Part shown: positions 17,915 through 25,955 of the stretch, piece by piece
Numbering within the stretch: the stretch's first letter is position 1
Layout: every line of letters begins with the position of its first letter
Assembly: GCF_902833645.1 (NCBI RefSeq)
Contig: NZ_CADFGE010000005.1
Coordinates: 124,001-188,000, forward strand
Length of the DNA: 64,000 bases
Direction: 5' to 3'
Source: Paraburkholderia fungorum
GTDB taxonomy: Bacteria; Pseudomonadota; Gammaproteobacteria; Burkholderiales; Burkholderiaceae
Notes under the pieces: generated by a model
The model's input: only the letters and a program-made list of their open reading frames with translations
What the model was told of the DNA's origin: nothing
Databases searched by the model: none
Program-made: the position numbers and the translations under genes

Positions 17915-18049
17915 ATGAAAAATATTATGGCGGCTTTAGTGTTAACCACCTTGGTCGCTTTCCTGCCTGCCTGTACCACGACGGCACAAGACAGCGCCAC
18001 GCATGAAGACGCGCAACCCCCTCATCCGGGGCGCCCGTCATGGCTGTAG
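17915..18049 (+). CDS. Very small lipoprotein
   Basis: 44 residues, below usual annotation cut-offs. Signal MKNIMAALVLTTLVAF with lipobox LPAC (Cys20); the mature part is only 25 residues, starting CTTTAQDSATHED, rich in Pro and His. GGGCGG upstream may serve as ribosome site. The TTAAGG repeat 45 bp upstream gives independent support that this is a real regulated gene. Its location after lipidation would be the inner or outer membrane. Function unknown; small entericidin-like or metal-responsive lipoproteins are possible analogues. Confidence 0.
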   Translation: MKNIMAALVLTTLVAFLPACTTTAQDSATHEDAQPPHPGRPSWL

Positions 18050-18132
18050 TTGCCAAAGCACGCTAGAGCTGGCGGGTGGTCACGCTTGCCACGAGCATTC
18101 TTCCGGCAGATGGCCGGGGAAATGTTCGTGCC

Positions 18133-19026
18133 TCAGTAGCGACGCGAGCGTGACACCACAAAATCGGTGAAGCTCTGCAAGGTTCTCGGTATATGGCGAT
18201 GCGCCGGATAAAGCATCCATATTGCCCGTTCATTTCCTTTCAGCGGAAACTGGCCTAGCACCGGAACAAGAGTCCGGTCATTCAGTTCTGTCCGCACCAG
18301 CGACTCCGCCAGGCGCGCGATCCCGAGCCCGGCAAGTGCGGCGCGCTTGACGGCCAGAACGCTTCCGGCCCGAAGGACGGGCCTGAATAACGCACGGTTG
18401 ACGCCGTGGGCATCGTCAAACTCCCAGAAACGAGCCGGTATCTCGCCTGCGACCAGGACACTGTGATGTGTAAGATCGTCGGGACGCTCAGGGATACCAC
18501 ATTGTTTCACATAGCGCGGTGATGCGACAATGACGTCCCTTGTTACTGCGAGGCTTCGGCATATCATCGCGGAATCGCGGAGTTGGCTTTCGACGCTGAA
18601 GCAAACATCGAAATCGACGAGGGTAACGCGTTGCATAGATTCAAAGACGCTGAGATCGAACCGGATCTGCGGTTCGGCGAGGTGAAACTCAGTCAGCAAG
18701 TCCGCCAGGTCGCCTTCGGCAAACGACGCTGCACACGCAATTTTCAACGCATCGGCACATTCATTGGCGGCAGACAGGATGCCCTTTTCCATCGACTCCA
18801 GTTCGTTGAGCCATTCGACGCATCCTTGCAGATAGGCGCGACCGGCAGCGGTGAGCGACACGCTGCGCGTCGTCCTGTTTAGCAGCTTTGCATTAAGGTG
18901 CGATTCGAGCATGGCCACCTGCCGGGTGACGACCGCATTCGAAACGTCGAGGTGCCTCGCCGCCGCGGCAAAATTAAGACACTCCGCCACCTTTATGAAG
19001 GTGCGCATTGAAGTCAGATGGTCCAT
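18133..19026 (-). CDS. LysR-family transcriptional regulator
   Basis: About 297 residues from the ATG at 19026 (MDHLTSMRTF), preferred over an upstream start because LysR proteins begin close to the helix-turn-helix. The HTH is FIKVAECLNFAAAARHLDVS followed by VTRQVAMLE; RTTRSVSLTAAG completes the domain. The C-terminal part is a periplasmic-binding-like effector domain of normal length. No target operon is adjacent; a palindrome TTCAC-N7-GTGAA at about 19109-19125 lies in the upstream region and could be autoregulatory. Effector unknown. Confidence 0.
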   Translation of the reverse strand: MDHLTSMRTFIKVAECLNFAAAARHLDVSNAVVTRQVAMLESHLNAKLLNRTTRSVSLTAAGRAYLQGCVEWLNELESMEKGILSAANECADALKIACAASFAEGDLADLLTEFHLAEPQIRFDLSVFESMQRVTLVDFDVCFSVESQLRDSAMICRSLAVTRDVIVASPRYVKQCGIPERPDDLTHHSVLVAGEIPARFWEFDDAHGVNRALFRPVLRAGSVLAVKRAALAGLGIARLAESLVRTELNDRTLVPVLGQFPLKGNERAIWMLYPAHRHIPRTLQSFTDFVVSRSRRY

Positions 19027-19095
19027 TACCGCGTCCGTAGAACTCGAATTAGTGCCACGGCTCGCGTTATCTGATGAATACATCGCATATGCCAC

Positions 19096-19439
19096 GCGAG
19101 TCGCGAAAGTTCACTTCTCTGGTGAAGCACGGACGGTGCCGCAAGCACTGGCTGGGCGATTATTATCAGGACGGCAGCTTAACGATTGCTTAACCGTGAT
19201 TCGGCGCTGGCAGCCCTGCCGCTGGGACCCGGTGGTCAATTAGCCTGGCCGTGCGGTCACGGCTTCGGAGCCGGCTATCCCTTTCCGCCTAGCCTGCCGC
19301 TTTGTTGGGCGCGTCAGCGCATGTGCCGAGCGGGCGCAGTCGTCTGCTGACAGAAACCGATCCGCTGGCTAAATGCAGACGGTCGTGGCTGGATCGTCAG
19401 ACTCGCTTCGCGACGGCTAATTCAACGGCAGCCGCCCTC
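19096..19439. promoter_or_regulatory. Upstream region with direct-repeat box
   Basis: GCTTAAC occurs at 19177-19183 and 19188-19194, an exact 11-bp-period repeat and the cleanest of its kind in the window. It resembles PmrA/QseB-type boxes. It lies upstream of the cytochrome b561-like remnant, which suggests it once controlled that gene. No intact gene lies in this stretch. Confidence 0.
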
Positions 19440-19556
19440 GGGGAATGGCACAGCACAAGCGCCATCGTTCTTTCGATCCTTATTGGTCTGCACGTTTTTG
19501 CGGTGTTTGTGCATCAGGTCGGATTTAGAGACAATCTGCTCCGACGCATGTTGTAG
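19440..19556 (+). pseudogene. Cytochrome b561-like C-terminal remnant
   Basis: About 38 residues: GEWHSTSAIVLSILIGLHVF, then AVFVHQVGFRDNLLRRML. The His in a membrane helix (GLH), a second His (VHQ) and the end RD-LLRRM match the last helix of cytochrome b561-family proteins. The first three helices are absent. Assignment is by motif only. Confidence 0.
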
Positions 19557-19998
19557 CTGAGTTGGACGCTGATCCTGAGGGAGTGTCGACGTGAGTTCCC
19601 AGATCCTCTTACAGGAACGCCGGGACTTTGTTGCCTGTGACGGCGGCGTCAATCCGTCCGGGTCGGATCGACCGGACGAACCGTTTCGATTTGCAACTCA
19701 GAAGGTGCGCCAGGCGATCCTGGTTGATAGTGGCCAATGGAGCCCTCAGCATGGCTAGCCAACGGGTGCGTGAAAGCGCGTTCCTGGCGCCGGTGAGATC
19801 TCCTTAAGACTCGCCGATGCGATATCCGCAGACATGACAAACAGCGACTTCGATTCAGCTACCTCGTCGCTCGCCTCGTTGTTGAGGCAGCGGAACCACA
19901 ACAAGAGAGCAGTCAGCGCCATGCTCTCTTGCGTTTCCGTTCTCCACCGCCAGCACTTCCCTATGCGGGGCGGCTCCACGCGACTATCGGAGGTCGAT
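19557..19998. other. Non-coding stretch
   Basis: No supported gene or repeat before the TTG start at 19999. Confidence 0.
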
Positions 19999-20217
19999 TT
20001 GAAATTCCGGAAACGTGACTGGCTTGTTGAGGCCACGCAGTGGTTTTCACCGGGAGATCACGCGGCCGTAGAACAACGCAACGGCGCACGGTCCATCGCT
20101 ACGGCCGAAGGATGGAGCGACGTGCATCCTGGCGACTGGGTGATCACTTCATCCGACGGCTCAGTTCATCGCATCAGCAATCAGCTTTTCTACGATCTCT
20201 ATGAACCTCTCGCGTAG
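19999..20217 (+). CDS. Small phage-type PGDW protein
   Basis: 72 residues starting with TTG at 19999, chosen because GGAGG lies six bases upstream and homology starts there (FRKRDWLVEATQWFSPGDH). The motif ATAEGWSDVHPGDWVITSSDG and end LYEPLA match small proteins often found in phages and prophages, which share EAxQW and PGDWII and end in a YEP box. Paralogue at 53887 also uses TTG after GGAGG. Function unknown. Confidence 0.
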   Translation: MKFRKRDWLVEATQWFSPGDHAAVEQRNGARSIATAEGWSDVHPGDWVITSSDGSVHRISNQLFYDLYEPLA

Positions 20218-20730
20218 CCTGGCGGGTTACCCCCGCACTTCTCAGGAAACCGTTGCTATGCTTCAACCGGTCGTCGGACCTGTCGATTCGCTGTCGTCGC
20301 GTGAGAGTAAGCAAGGGAGAACCGGGCTGCTCCTTACAGATATCCACACTGGCATCAACGATGCCTGGTTGACGTAGTCACTGATCGTCAGTTACCGATG
20401 CAAGACATGCGTAATCTACGAATTTCGGGCTGAGCGAACCGTCGATGAGTTCAAACTTGTAGTGGCGATGTGCCCCTGGCGGCCGCGGCAACATCTGCTT
20501 GCGGCCGGGACCCACTCGTTCGAATTCTCGATCGATTTCCTGGTGGTACGTTTCGCGCGAGCATTGTGTCCACCAGACCGGAAATCGGTTTCCTCGAGAT
20601 CTTTTTTTTCGCCTTGAATATTGCAGTGAGCGAAAGCAGAGATCGGCTACGCCGCGGTGATCGGATGTCGAGACGTCGAAGCGGATTTTCGAGTTCGATC
20701 GAATTCGTCGAAGTGCCCTCCTCGGGCGCG
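20218..20730. other. Non-coding stretch
   Basis: No gene with supportable features was found. Open frames here lack ribosome sites and recognisable motifs. Confidence 0.
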
Positions 20731-21021
20731 TTAGCCCGCTTTGGCAGCCACCTCCTTGGCGAGCAGGCGTTGCGCCTGCTGATCGCCTTTTCCTGCTTCC
20801 TGCGCGGTTTGAACCGACGTCTCGCTTGCTTCAGCCATCAATGCGCGCGCGGCGCTGCTGATGTTGACCGTGTACGACGACGTCGACGTGCTGGTGCTTG
20901 ACCCCGTAGCCGACGAAGCGGTCGTGCTCGATGCCCGCGCCGTCGACGCTGAACTCGAAGTCGATGCGGTGGACGAAGGATCTGTTTGTGCGGTGCCTTG
21001 ACCGATTGCCTGAATGGACAT
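20731..21021 (-). CDS. Ser/Thr/Ala-rich small protein
   Basis: 96 residues from ATG at 21021 with GGGAGA upstream. The N-terminus MSIQAIGQGTAQ leads into a low-complexity Ser/Thr/Ala stretch (residues 15-50), then an amphipathic helical tail (NISSAARALMAEASE and QAQRLLAKEVAAKAG). No signal peptide. Looks like a conserved Burkholderia hypothetical protein with a disordered middle. Two 11-bp-period boxes lie upstream (21119 and 21206). Function unknown. Confidence 0.
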   Translation of the reverse strand: MSIQAIGQGTAQTDPSSTASTSSSASTARASSTTASSATGSSTSTSTSSYTVNISSAARALMAEASETSVQTAQEAGKGDQQAQRLLAKEVAAKAG

Positions 21022-21431
21022 CTAAATCTCCCGATAGAAAAACGTGTGTACTGCGTTCTATCTAACGGCCTGGATCTAGCGCGCTTGAGAAGTATATCTT
21101 TTGAGTTTTTCGAGATCCTTAAGCATTTCCTAAGGCTCAGTCACGACGGCATTCCTAGGAATACATTTTCCTATCGTGATTCGCCGGTGTCGTCGGTATC
21201 TTCCCTAAGGTTTTCATCAAGGTTCGCCGTTGCAGATTCGGCGCCCTGGGTGAGCGTTAGCGCGGCTGTTTGGCACGTCGAATAAAATGCTTGTGAACGG
21301 GAGCATCAGCTTGCTAGAGTGCAGCGCCCTGGGAATCCGGGAGACTGTTTTTGCTTGACGTTCGCGCTTACCCGTAAAATCCCTGCTGTTGCGCGGGACG
21401 TTGCTCCATTTGAGGTTGAGCCAAGATAAGC
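21022..21431. promoter_or_regulatory. Upstream region with two candidate regulator boxes
   Basis: TTAAG at 21119 and CTAAG at 21130 are spaced 11 bp and also form an inverted repeat CCTTA/TAAGG. A second box, TAAGG at 21206 and TCAAGG at 21217, has the same spacing and closely resembles the boxes at 31644 and 32170. No gene in this stretch. Confidence 0.
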
Positions 21432-21838
21432 GTTTATGCGCTGCAGGGCATAGACGCTTTTAGGCACAGTTCCGGGTTGTACACAGTTTGTCCGCTGACG
21501 ATCCGATGTTTCTGGATTGCCGGCGGACCAACTGTAGATAATCAGAGCTGTTGCAGGAAGGCAAGCACGCTGTCGGTGGGCTTGAACCTAAGTGAAGTTG
21601 CGTCCGTGGGCGCGAGCTTCTCAAGGGCTCGCTCCTTTGTTGCCAGGTCGGCGTCGATGGCGTGGACATCAGCTTCCCCTTTCGGCCACCATGGCCGATC
21701 GGAAAAGCCTGCTCTTATTATGCGAACCTTCATTAGGTGCTGTTCCTAGCAAACCGGCATCGGTCGGCCGTAGCCACTTCCGAAGATTGCTGAACTGTAT
21801 ACAACCCGGAACTGTGCCTAAAAGCGCGAATTCCTATC
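21432..21838 (-). mobile_element. RIT-derived small element, copy B
   Basis: 407 bp between ATAAGC repeats (21426-21431 and 21839-21844). The 370-bp core (21456-21825) carries the recombinase tail on the minus strand (stop about 21542), next to the half-site pair and the CTGCAG palindrome (21428-21459). This gene-tail/half-sites/palindrome/target order equals that of the intact RIT element, so B shows the ancestral arrangement. The right flank is shared with copy A for about 150 bp. Confidence 0.
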
Positions 21839-21897
21839 ATAAGCGTCTAGGTTATATAAACCGGAAAGATCATGCCGTTTCAGAGCAGTTTGAACCC

Positions 21898-22045
21898 CTA
21901 TCCATCCGCGAAGGCGTTCCGGATCTGTTGCGCTCGCCTGACTTCGGCGCTGTGCAGGTAAATCGATGTGGTCGCGATCGACGAATGACGCAGGTTGTCC
22001 CGCACCGTCGTCAGTTCAGCGCCGCGAGCCAGCGCAAGTGCGAGC
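21898..22045 (-). pseudogene. Tyrosine recombinase tail, remnant 2
   Basis: Reads ARGAELTTVRDNLRHSSIAT then TSIYLHSAEVRRAQQ, with the LRH box and catalytic Tyr. It ends at a TAG (21898-21900). Longer than the copy at 8543. It joins in frame to the end of the broken HAD gene, at shared Ala-Leu-Ala codons. Confidence 0.
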
Positions 22046-22602
22046 ATTTCCTGGTCGCTACGACCATCTTCGTATGCCTACAGTACGTGTGGCGACTCGC
22101 TGGCGAACCATTGCTGATGGCGCCGCACTTTCGCCGGCCCCCAGCAGGTCGGTGAGGCAAAGCGGGCAGAGAACCGGTCGCCGCGAAACTCGAGTTCGGT
22201 CGCGAGCACCGCGTCGAAACTCGCACCCGCGGCCCAATGCCTCAAGTACAGGGCAGGCGATGCGCTGCTCAGTACCAGCCGATGCCCGCGACGCGTGTGT
22301 TCCTGAATCCTCGCGGCCATTTCAGGGCGGATCAGGGCCGGCAGTCTCCTGGCGGCGTACTGCTGCGCCGCGTCCTCAAGCTCGCACTGTGTCATGCCGC
22401 GAAGCGTCGCAACAAGACGAGCCTTGGCGAAGCCCCGGTCGCACACGCCTTCCAGCAGGCCAATGAGCCACGTCGACGCGCGCATGGCCCCAACGGCAAA
22501 CTGGGCGCGACCGACTGTGTAATGCACGAAGTCACGCAGACTGTCCGAGGTCGTGCTGGTGCCGTCGAAATCGAAGGTGGCGACGATCTGATCGCGCGGC
22601 AT
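22036..22602 (-). pseudogene. HAD-superfamily phosphatase (IB type), broken
   Basis: Starts MPRDQIVATFDFDGTSTTSD, with motif I DFDGT. Cap region, then RLVLSSASP (motif II Ser) and WGPAKVRRHQQW (motif III Lys). A TAG at 22078-22080 interrupts just before motif IV, which is still readable as AYEDGRSDQEML. Downstream sequence is replaced by a recombinase tail. Relatives act on phosphoserine-like or lipid-linked phosphates; pairing with the PAP2 gene 17 bp upstream suggested a shared envelope-lipid role. Now inactive by both nonsense and truncation. Confidence 0.
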
Positions 22603-22619
22603 CGGTTGGTGCGTAATAG

Positions 22620-23222
22620 TCAGCGGCGCAGCCAGCCGAGGTCGATCGGCCGCGCGAGGAGTTTGCGGTACAGCGCAATCGCCCACTGTGTTACGGCAGC
22701 GCCGCCGAGATCCCAGAATGGCGCGACCAGAAAGTAAGCAACACAGGCCACTACGACCGCGCCTAGCATGTCCAGCGGGAAGTGAACACCGAGAAAGATC
22801 CTGGCCCAGGCGACCGAGACTCCGGCCAGCAACGTGAGGACGCCCAGCCAGTGCGCACGCCCCAGCAGCAGCGTCAGGACGATGCCGGCAAACACAGTAG
22901 CATGGTCGCTCGGAAACGAAGAGTCCGGCGCGTGCGCCAAAAACGTGTGACCAAGACCGATCATGAACGGCCGCGGATGCTGCCACACCAGCCCGATCAG
23001 TTGGTTCGCGCCGACGCCGAGCATCGCCACGAGACACGCCCGGATGGCGAGACTCCGTTGCGCGTCACTGCCACACAGCCACATGCCGGCCAGCAGCAAC
23101 GGAACCAGATAGATCACGTAATTGGCGATCAGCGATGCGATGTCGACTAGCCATACAGGCGTCGCCAGCGTGCCGTTGATTGCGAGAAACAGCGCCCGGT
23201 TGAAGGCTTCGAGGGTATCCAT
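22620..23222 (-). CDS. PAP2-family membrane phosphatase (undecaprenyl-PP phosphatase-like)
   Basis: 200 residues with about five or six membrane helices. All three PAP2 motifs are present: QHPRPF (motif 1), FPSDHAT (motif 2) and ARIFLGVHFPLD (motif 3, with His and Asp). It most resembles BcrC-type undecaprenyl-diphosphate phosphatases that recycle the cell-wall lipid carrier at the periplasmic face; other lipid phosphates are possible substrates. Followed after 17 bp by the HAD gene and preceded by the DedA-PAP2 fusion, forming an envelope-lipid cluster. Confidence 0.
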   Translation of the reverse strand: MDTLEAFNRALFLAINGTLATPVWLVDIASLIANYVIYLVPLLLAGMWLCGSDAQRSLAIRACLVAMLGVGANQLIGLVWQHPRPFMIGLGHTFLAHAPDSSFPSDHATVFAGIVLTLLLGRAHWLGVLTLLAGVSVAWARIFLGVHFPLDMLGAVVVACVAYFLVAPFWDLGGAAVTQWAIALYRKLLARPIDLGWLRR

Positions 23223-23261
23223 TGCTGTGAAATGATCGAGAAGGTTGTCGAGAAAAATCCA

Positions 23262-25280
23262 TCATGGTGCCGTCGGCACAGTCGGCAGGATCAGCACCGC
23301 GTGTCGGACTGATCCGTTCTCGATTGCCGAGGGGCTCAACGTCTGCACGCTGGCCGGCAACAGTTGGCGAATAGTGGGCGCATCAGGCCAGGTCGTGGCA
23401 CTGCCCACCGTGACGAGGTGCCACGGCTGCTGAAACGTTTCCTGATATAGCGCACCGTACCAGATCGGCTCACCGACCCCGTCGGGGGTCATCAATTGAT
23501 ATCGCGATCGCCAGAGCCGCAGCACCAGTCGGATCATCGGTCGCTGAGGATCGAACTTCAGGAAGGTCAGCCCGTTGCTTTTGCCTTCCGAGAGTTTCGG
23601 TAGCACCGGCAGGGCATCCAGCGATGTTCTGGGCGACAGCCACAGCAGTGCAGACTGCGCTGACCATGCCGGGGCGGCCCGCCAGCCAGCCGGTTCGAGG
23701 TAACGCGCGATCGCGCCATCGTCGGCGGCCCATTGCAATGGCAGATATTCCTCCTCGTCGCCGCTCAGTTCGGTGCGACGTTGCGGCAGTGCGCGCCAGC
23801 CGCCATCCGTCCATTGGCTGATCGTGAGCGTGACCGGCTGCGTTCTGGGGTCGTACCGCGCGAGATCGGCGTGAAATCCTTCAGGGTTCGTCCAGGGGCC
23901 AAAAACGGCGAGCATTCCAATAGCGATGCCGCTCAGCAGACCTGGCTGCACGTTGTCGTGTACCTGCCAGTATGTGTATGCGCCGGCAAGTACCGCAAGC
24001 CACGCGAGCCCCAGGCTCCAGCCGCCCAGCACGTCGGCCAGCCAGTTCTCTCCGAGATACAGGCGGGCGAATCCGGTCATGACCAGCCAGACGGCGACGA
24101 CGGCAAGGACCGCGCCCCGCCAGAGCAATCGTTGCCGGCGCACCAGCAGCCAGCCAAGAAACCCATACACGAGTAGGTTGAACGTGGCATCGCCGCTGGG
24201 CAGCGGAACATGGACCATCCCTGGCTGCCAGGTGAAGGGTCGCGCATAACCGTTCCCGGGTCCGATCGCGGGGCTTACCGCGCCTGCAACGCCCACCGCA
24301 AGAATCCAGTAGCCTGCCGTGCGCCAGCATCGGCGCACGATGAGCCAGATCAGGACGGCAGCGGCCACCGCCAGCCCCACTCCGTAGGTGCTCGACTGAA
24401 TCACGACGGCCATTACGTAATCGGTCGGCGCCGCGCGTAGGGTCTGCAGGAAGCTGTAGATGACGGTATCGGCGCGAACCAGCGGATCGTGCGCGACCAC
24501 ATCCTGCAGGATGCCAAGAAACAGCCACACACTGCCGATGAAAAGCAGCGTCAGTATCAGGAGTGTCTGCGACTCGGGCTTGCCGGGATCGATGATGCGC
24601 GATAAGCGGCCCGCCAGCCGCGGATGCCGGCGACTTAAACGTCGTACCACCCGTTGGGACGCGGTGCCGACCAGCGGCACGCCGCGCTGGATGGCCAGGC
24701 GCGTCAGCACGGCGACCAGCCAGAGGAGTGCCGCCAGCAGGAGCAGCATCGCGGCGAGACGTCCGCTGACCGCTGCAGCAAGTTGCGCCGACGCGCCGAA
24801 CACGATCCCTGGGCCGATATGCGCAGGTGACCATGCCAACGCGGAAGCGATGTTGATCGGATAAAACCTGCGCCGCGGCATGTGCGCCGCGCCGACGACC
24901 AGCGGGACAACCGCGCGCACGGGCGCGAAGAAGCGCGCCAGCACGATACTTTTCCCGCCATGCCGTTCAACAAAATGCTCGCCACGCTCCCAGGCCGCTT
25001 CGTGCCCCTTCGCCACCCACCACGTTCGCACTTCGCGGTGGTACCGGTGGCCGATCTCATAGCTGATACCGTCGCCCACCACTGCGCCGAGTGCGGCGAT
25101 GGCGAGCGTCACCCACCCGTTCAGCGTGCCGGCTCCGATCAGCGCGCCAGCGGCAAACATTACGATGCCCGCAGGGACCAGCGTACCGACGACGGCCAGC
25201 GACTCCGTGCACGCGACGGCGAAGACAATCGCCAGCACTATGTAGGGATGAGCGCTAATGCTGTTGAGCCATGCGTGCAT
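23262..25280 (-). CDS. DedA - PAP2 - LssY-C fusion membrane protein
   Basis: 672 residues from ATG at 25280. Residues about 1-200 form a DedA (SNARE-associated/VTT) domain, with the conserved FAPVRAVVPLVVGAAHMPRR region typical of lipid-carrier flippase families. Residues about 230-440 are a PAP2-like domain with several helices. Residues about 470-670 are a soluble LssY-type C-terminal domain. In the PAP2 part, RP is present (YARPF), but motif 2 reads PSGDAT and motif 3 RLYLGENWLAD, so both catalytic His are replaced (by Asp and Asn). The PAP2 domain is therefore probably not an active phosphatase, and the neighbouring PAP2 protein may supply the activity. Confidence 0.
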   Translation of the reverse strand: MHAWLNSISAHPYIVLAIVFAVACTESLAVVGTLVPAGIVMFAAGALIGAGTLNGWVTLAIAALGAVVGDGISYEIGHRYHREVRTWWVAKGHEAAWERGEHFVERHGGKSIVLARFFAPVRAVVPLVVGAAHMPRRRFYPINIASALAWSPAHIGPGIVFGASAQLAAAVSGRLAAMLLLLAALLWLVAVLTRLAIQRGVPLVGTASQRVVRRLSRRHPRLAGRLSRIIDPGKPESQTLLILTLLFIGSVWLFLGILQDVVAHDPLVRADTVIYSFLQTLRAAPTDYVMAVVIQSSTYGVGLAVAAAVLIWLIVRRCWRTAGYWILAVGVAGAVSPAIGPGNGYARPFTWQPGMVHVPLPSGDATFNLLVYGFLGWLLVRRQRLLWRGAVLAVVAVWLVMTGFARLYLGENWLADVLGGWSLGLAWLAVLAGAYTYWQVHDNVQPGLLSGIAIGMLAVFGPWTNPEGFHADLARYDPRTQPVTLTISQWTDGGWRALPQRRTELSGDEEEYLPLQWAADDGAIARYLEPAGWRAAPAWSAQSALLWLSPRTSLDALPVLPKLSEGKSNGLTFLKFDPQRPMIRLVLRLWRSRYQLMTPDGVGEPIWYGALYQETFQQPWHLVTVGSATTWPDAPTIRQLLPASVQTLSPSAIENGSVRHAVLILPTVPTAP

Positions 25281-25535
25281 AGGTAACTCAAATAAAAAAT
25301 GGACCCGGCAGGGGCGCCGGTCCAGAAAGGCGGCCGCTTGCAAGATGTCCCCGCCGATAGTGACAGCACGACGAGGACGATTCTGGCGGGGCGGCCACCG
25401 CGTGGCCGTTTCACCTCGTTTTATCCCAATGACCGGGCCAACCCGTATCAGTCAGGTTGTTGCCACATCATGGACGCCGCGGGGCATCCATGTACTTGCC
25501 CGCTTCCGGGCGGCAGCGCATGAAGCGCATTCCGG

Positions 25536-25841
25536 TCAAGGGTTTGCTCGCCAGCATTGCACATGCGGCGCCGTCGTGGGGCTCGGATAAGCGTTCTCAT
25601 CGCCTGTCCGCCGGCGCAGCCGGGCCGTCGCCTTGACCTGGGCTTCGGTGCGTTCGCGCCTCGTCAAGGTTGATGTGCTACCGGCTGGCACATCTGCCGG
25701 TTTATTGACCGCACAGGTGACCCTTTTGCCATCGTGCAGTCGCACGGTGGTCGTATAGCTCGCCGGCGGGGCAGCGAGTGCGGTACCCATAGCACAGATC
25801 ATGACGAAGGTGCCGACGAAGGATTGTCGAATGATTGACAT
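25536..25841 (-). CDS. Small exported protein, family shared with 15606
   Basis: 101 residues from ATG at 25841 with AGGAG upstream. Signal peptide MSIIRQSFVGTFVMICAMGT and cleavage near ALA. The mature part TTTVRLHDGKRVTCAVNKP, then EAQVKATARLRRRTGDENAY and a C-terminal Cys-Trp match the protein at 15606. Located just downstream of the efflux pump gene (115 bp), so possibly in the same transcript. Function unknown; Cys and His content would allow metal or redox roles, but that is a guess. Confidence 0.
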   Translation of the reverse strand: MSIIRQSFVGTFVMICAMGTALAAPPASYTTTVRLHDGKRVTCAVNKPADVPAGSTSTLTRRERTEAQVKATARLRRRTGDENAYPSPTTAPHVQCWRANP

Positions 25842-25955
25842 GGTGAGTCTCCTGACGCAAGAAACTTGTCCCCGGGGTAGACCTTTCTCGTTCCAGTCAC
25901 GCGGGAAACGCTGGAACACACCGCTTGCACAGGCAGCACAATTGAAATGCCCTGC

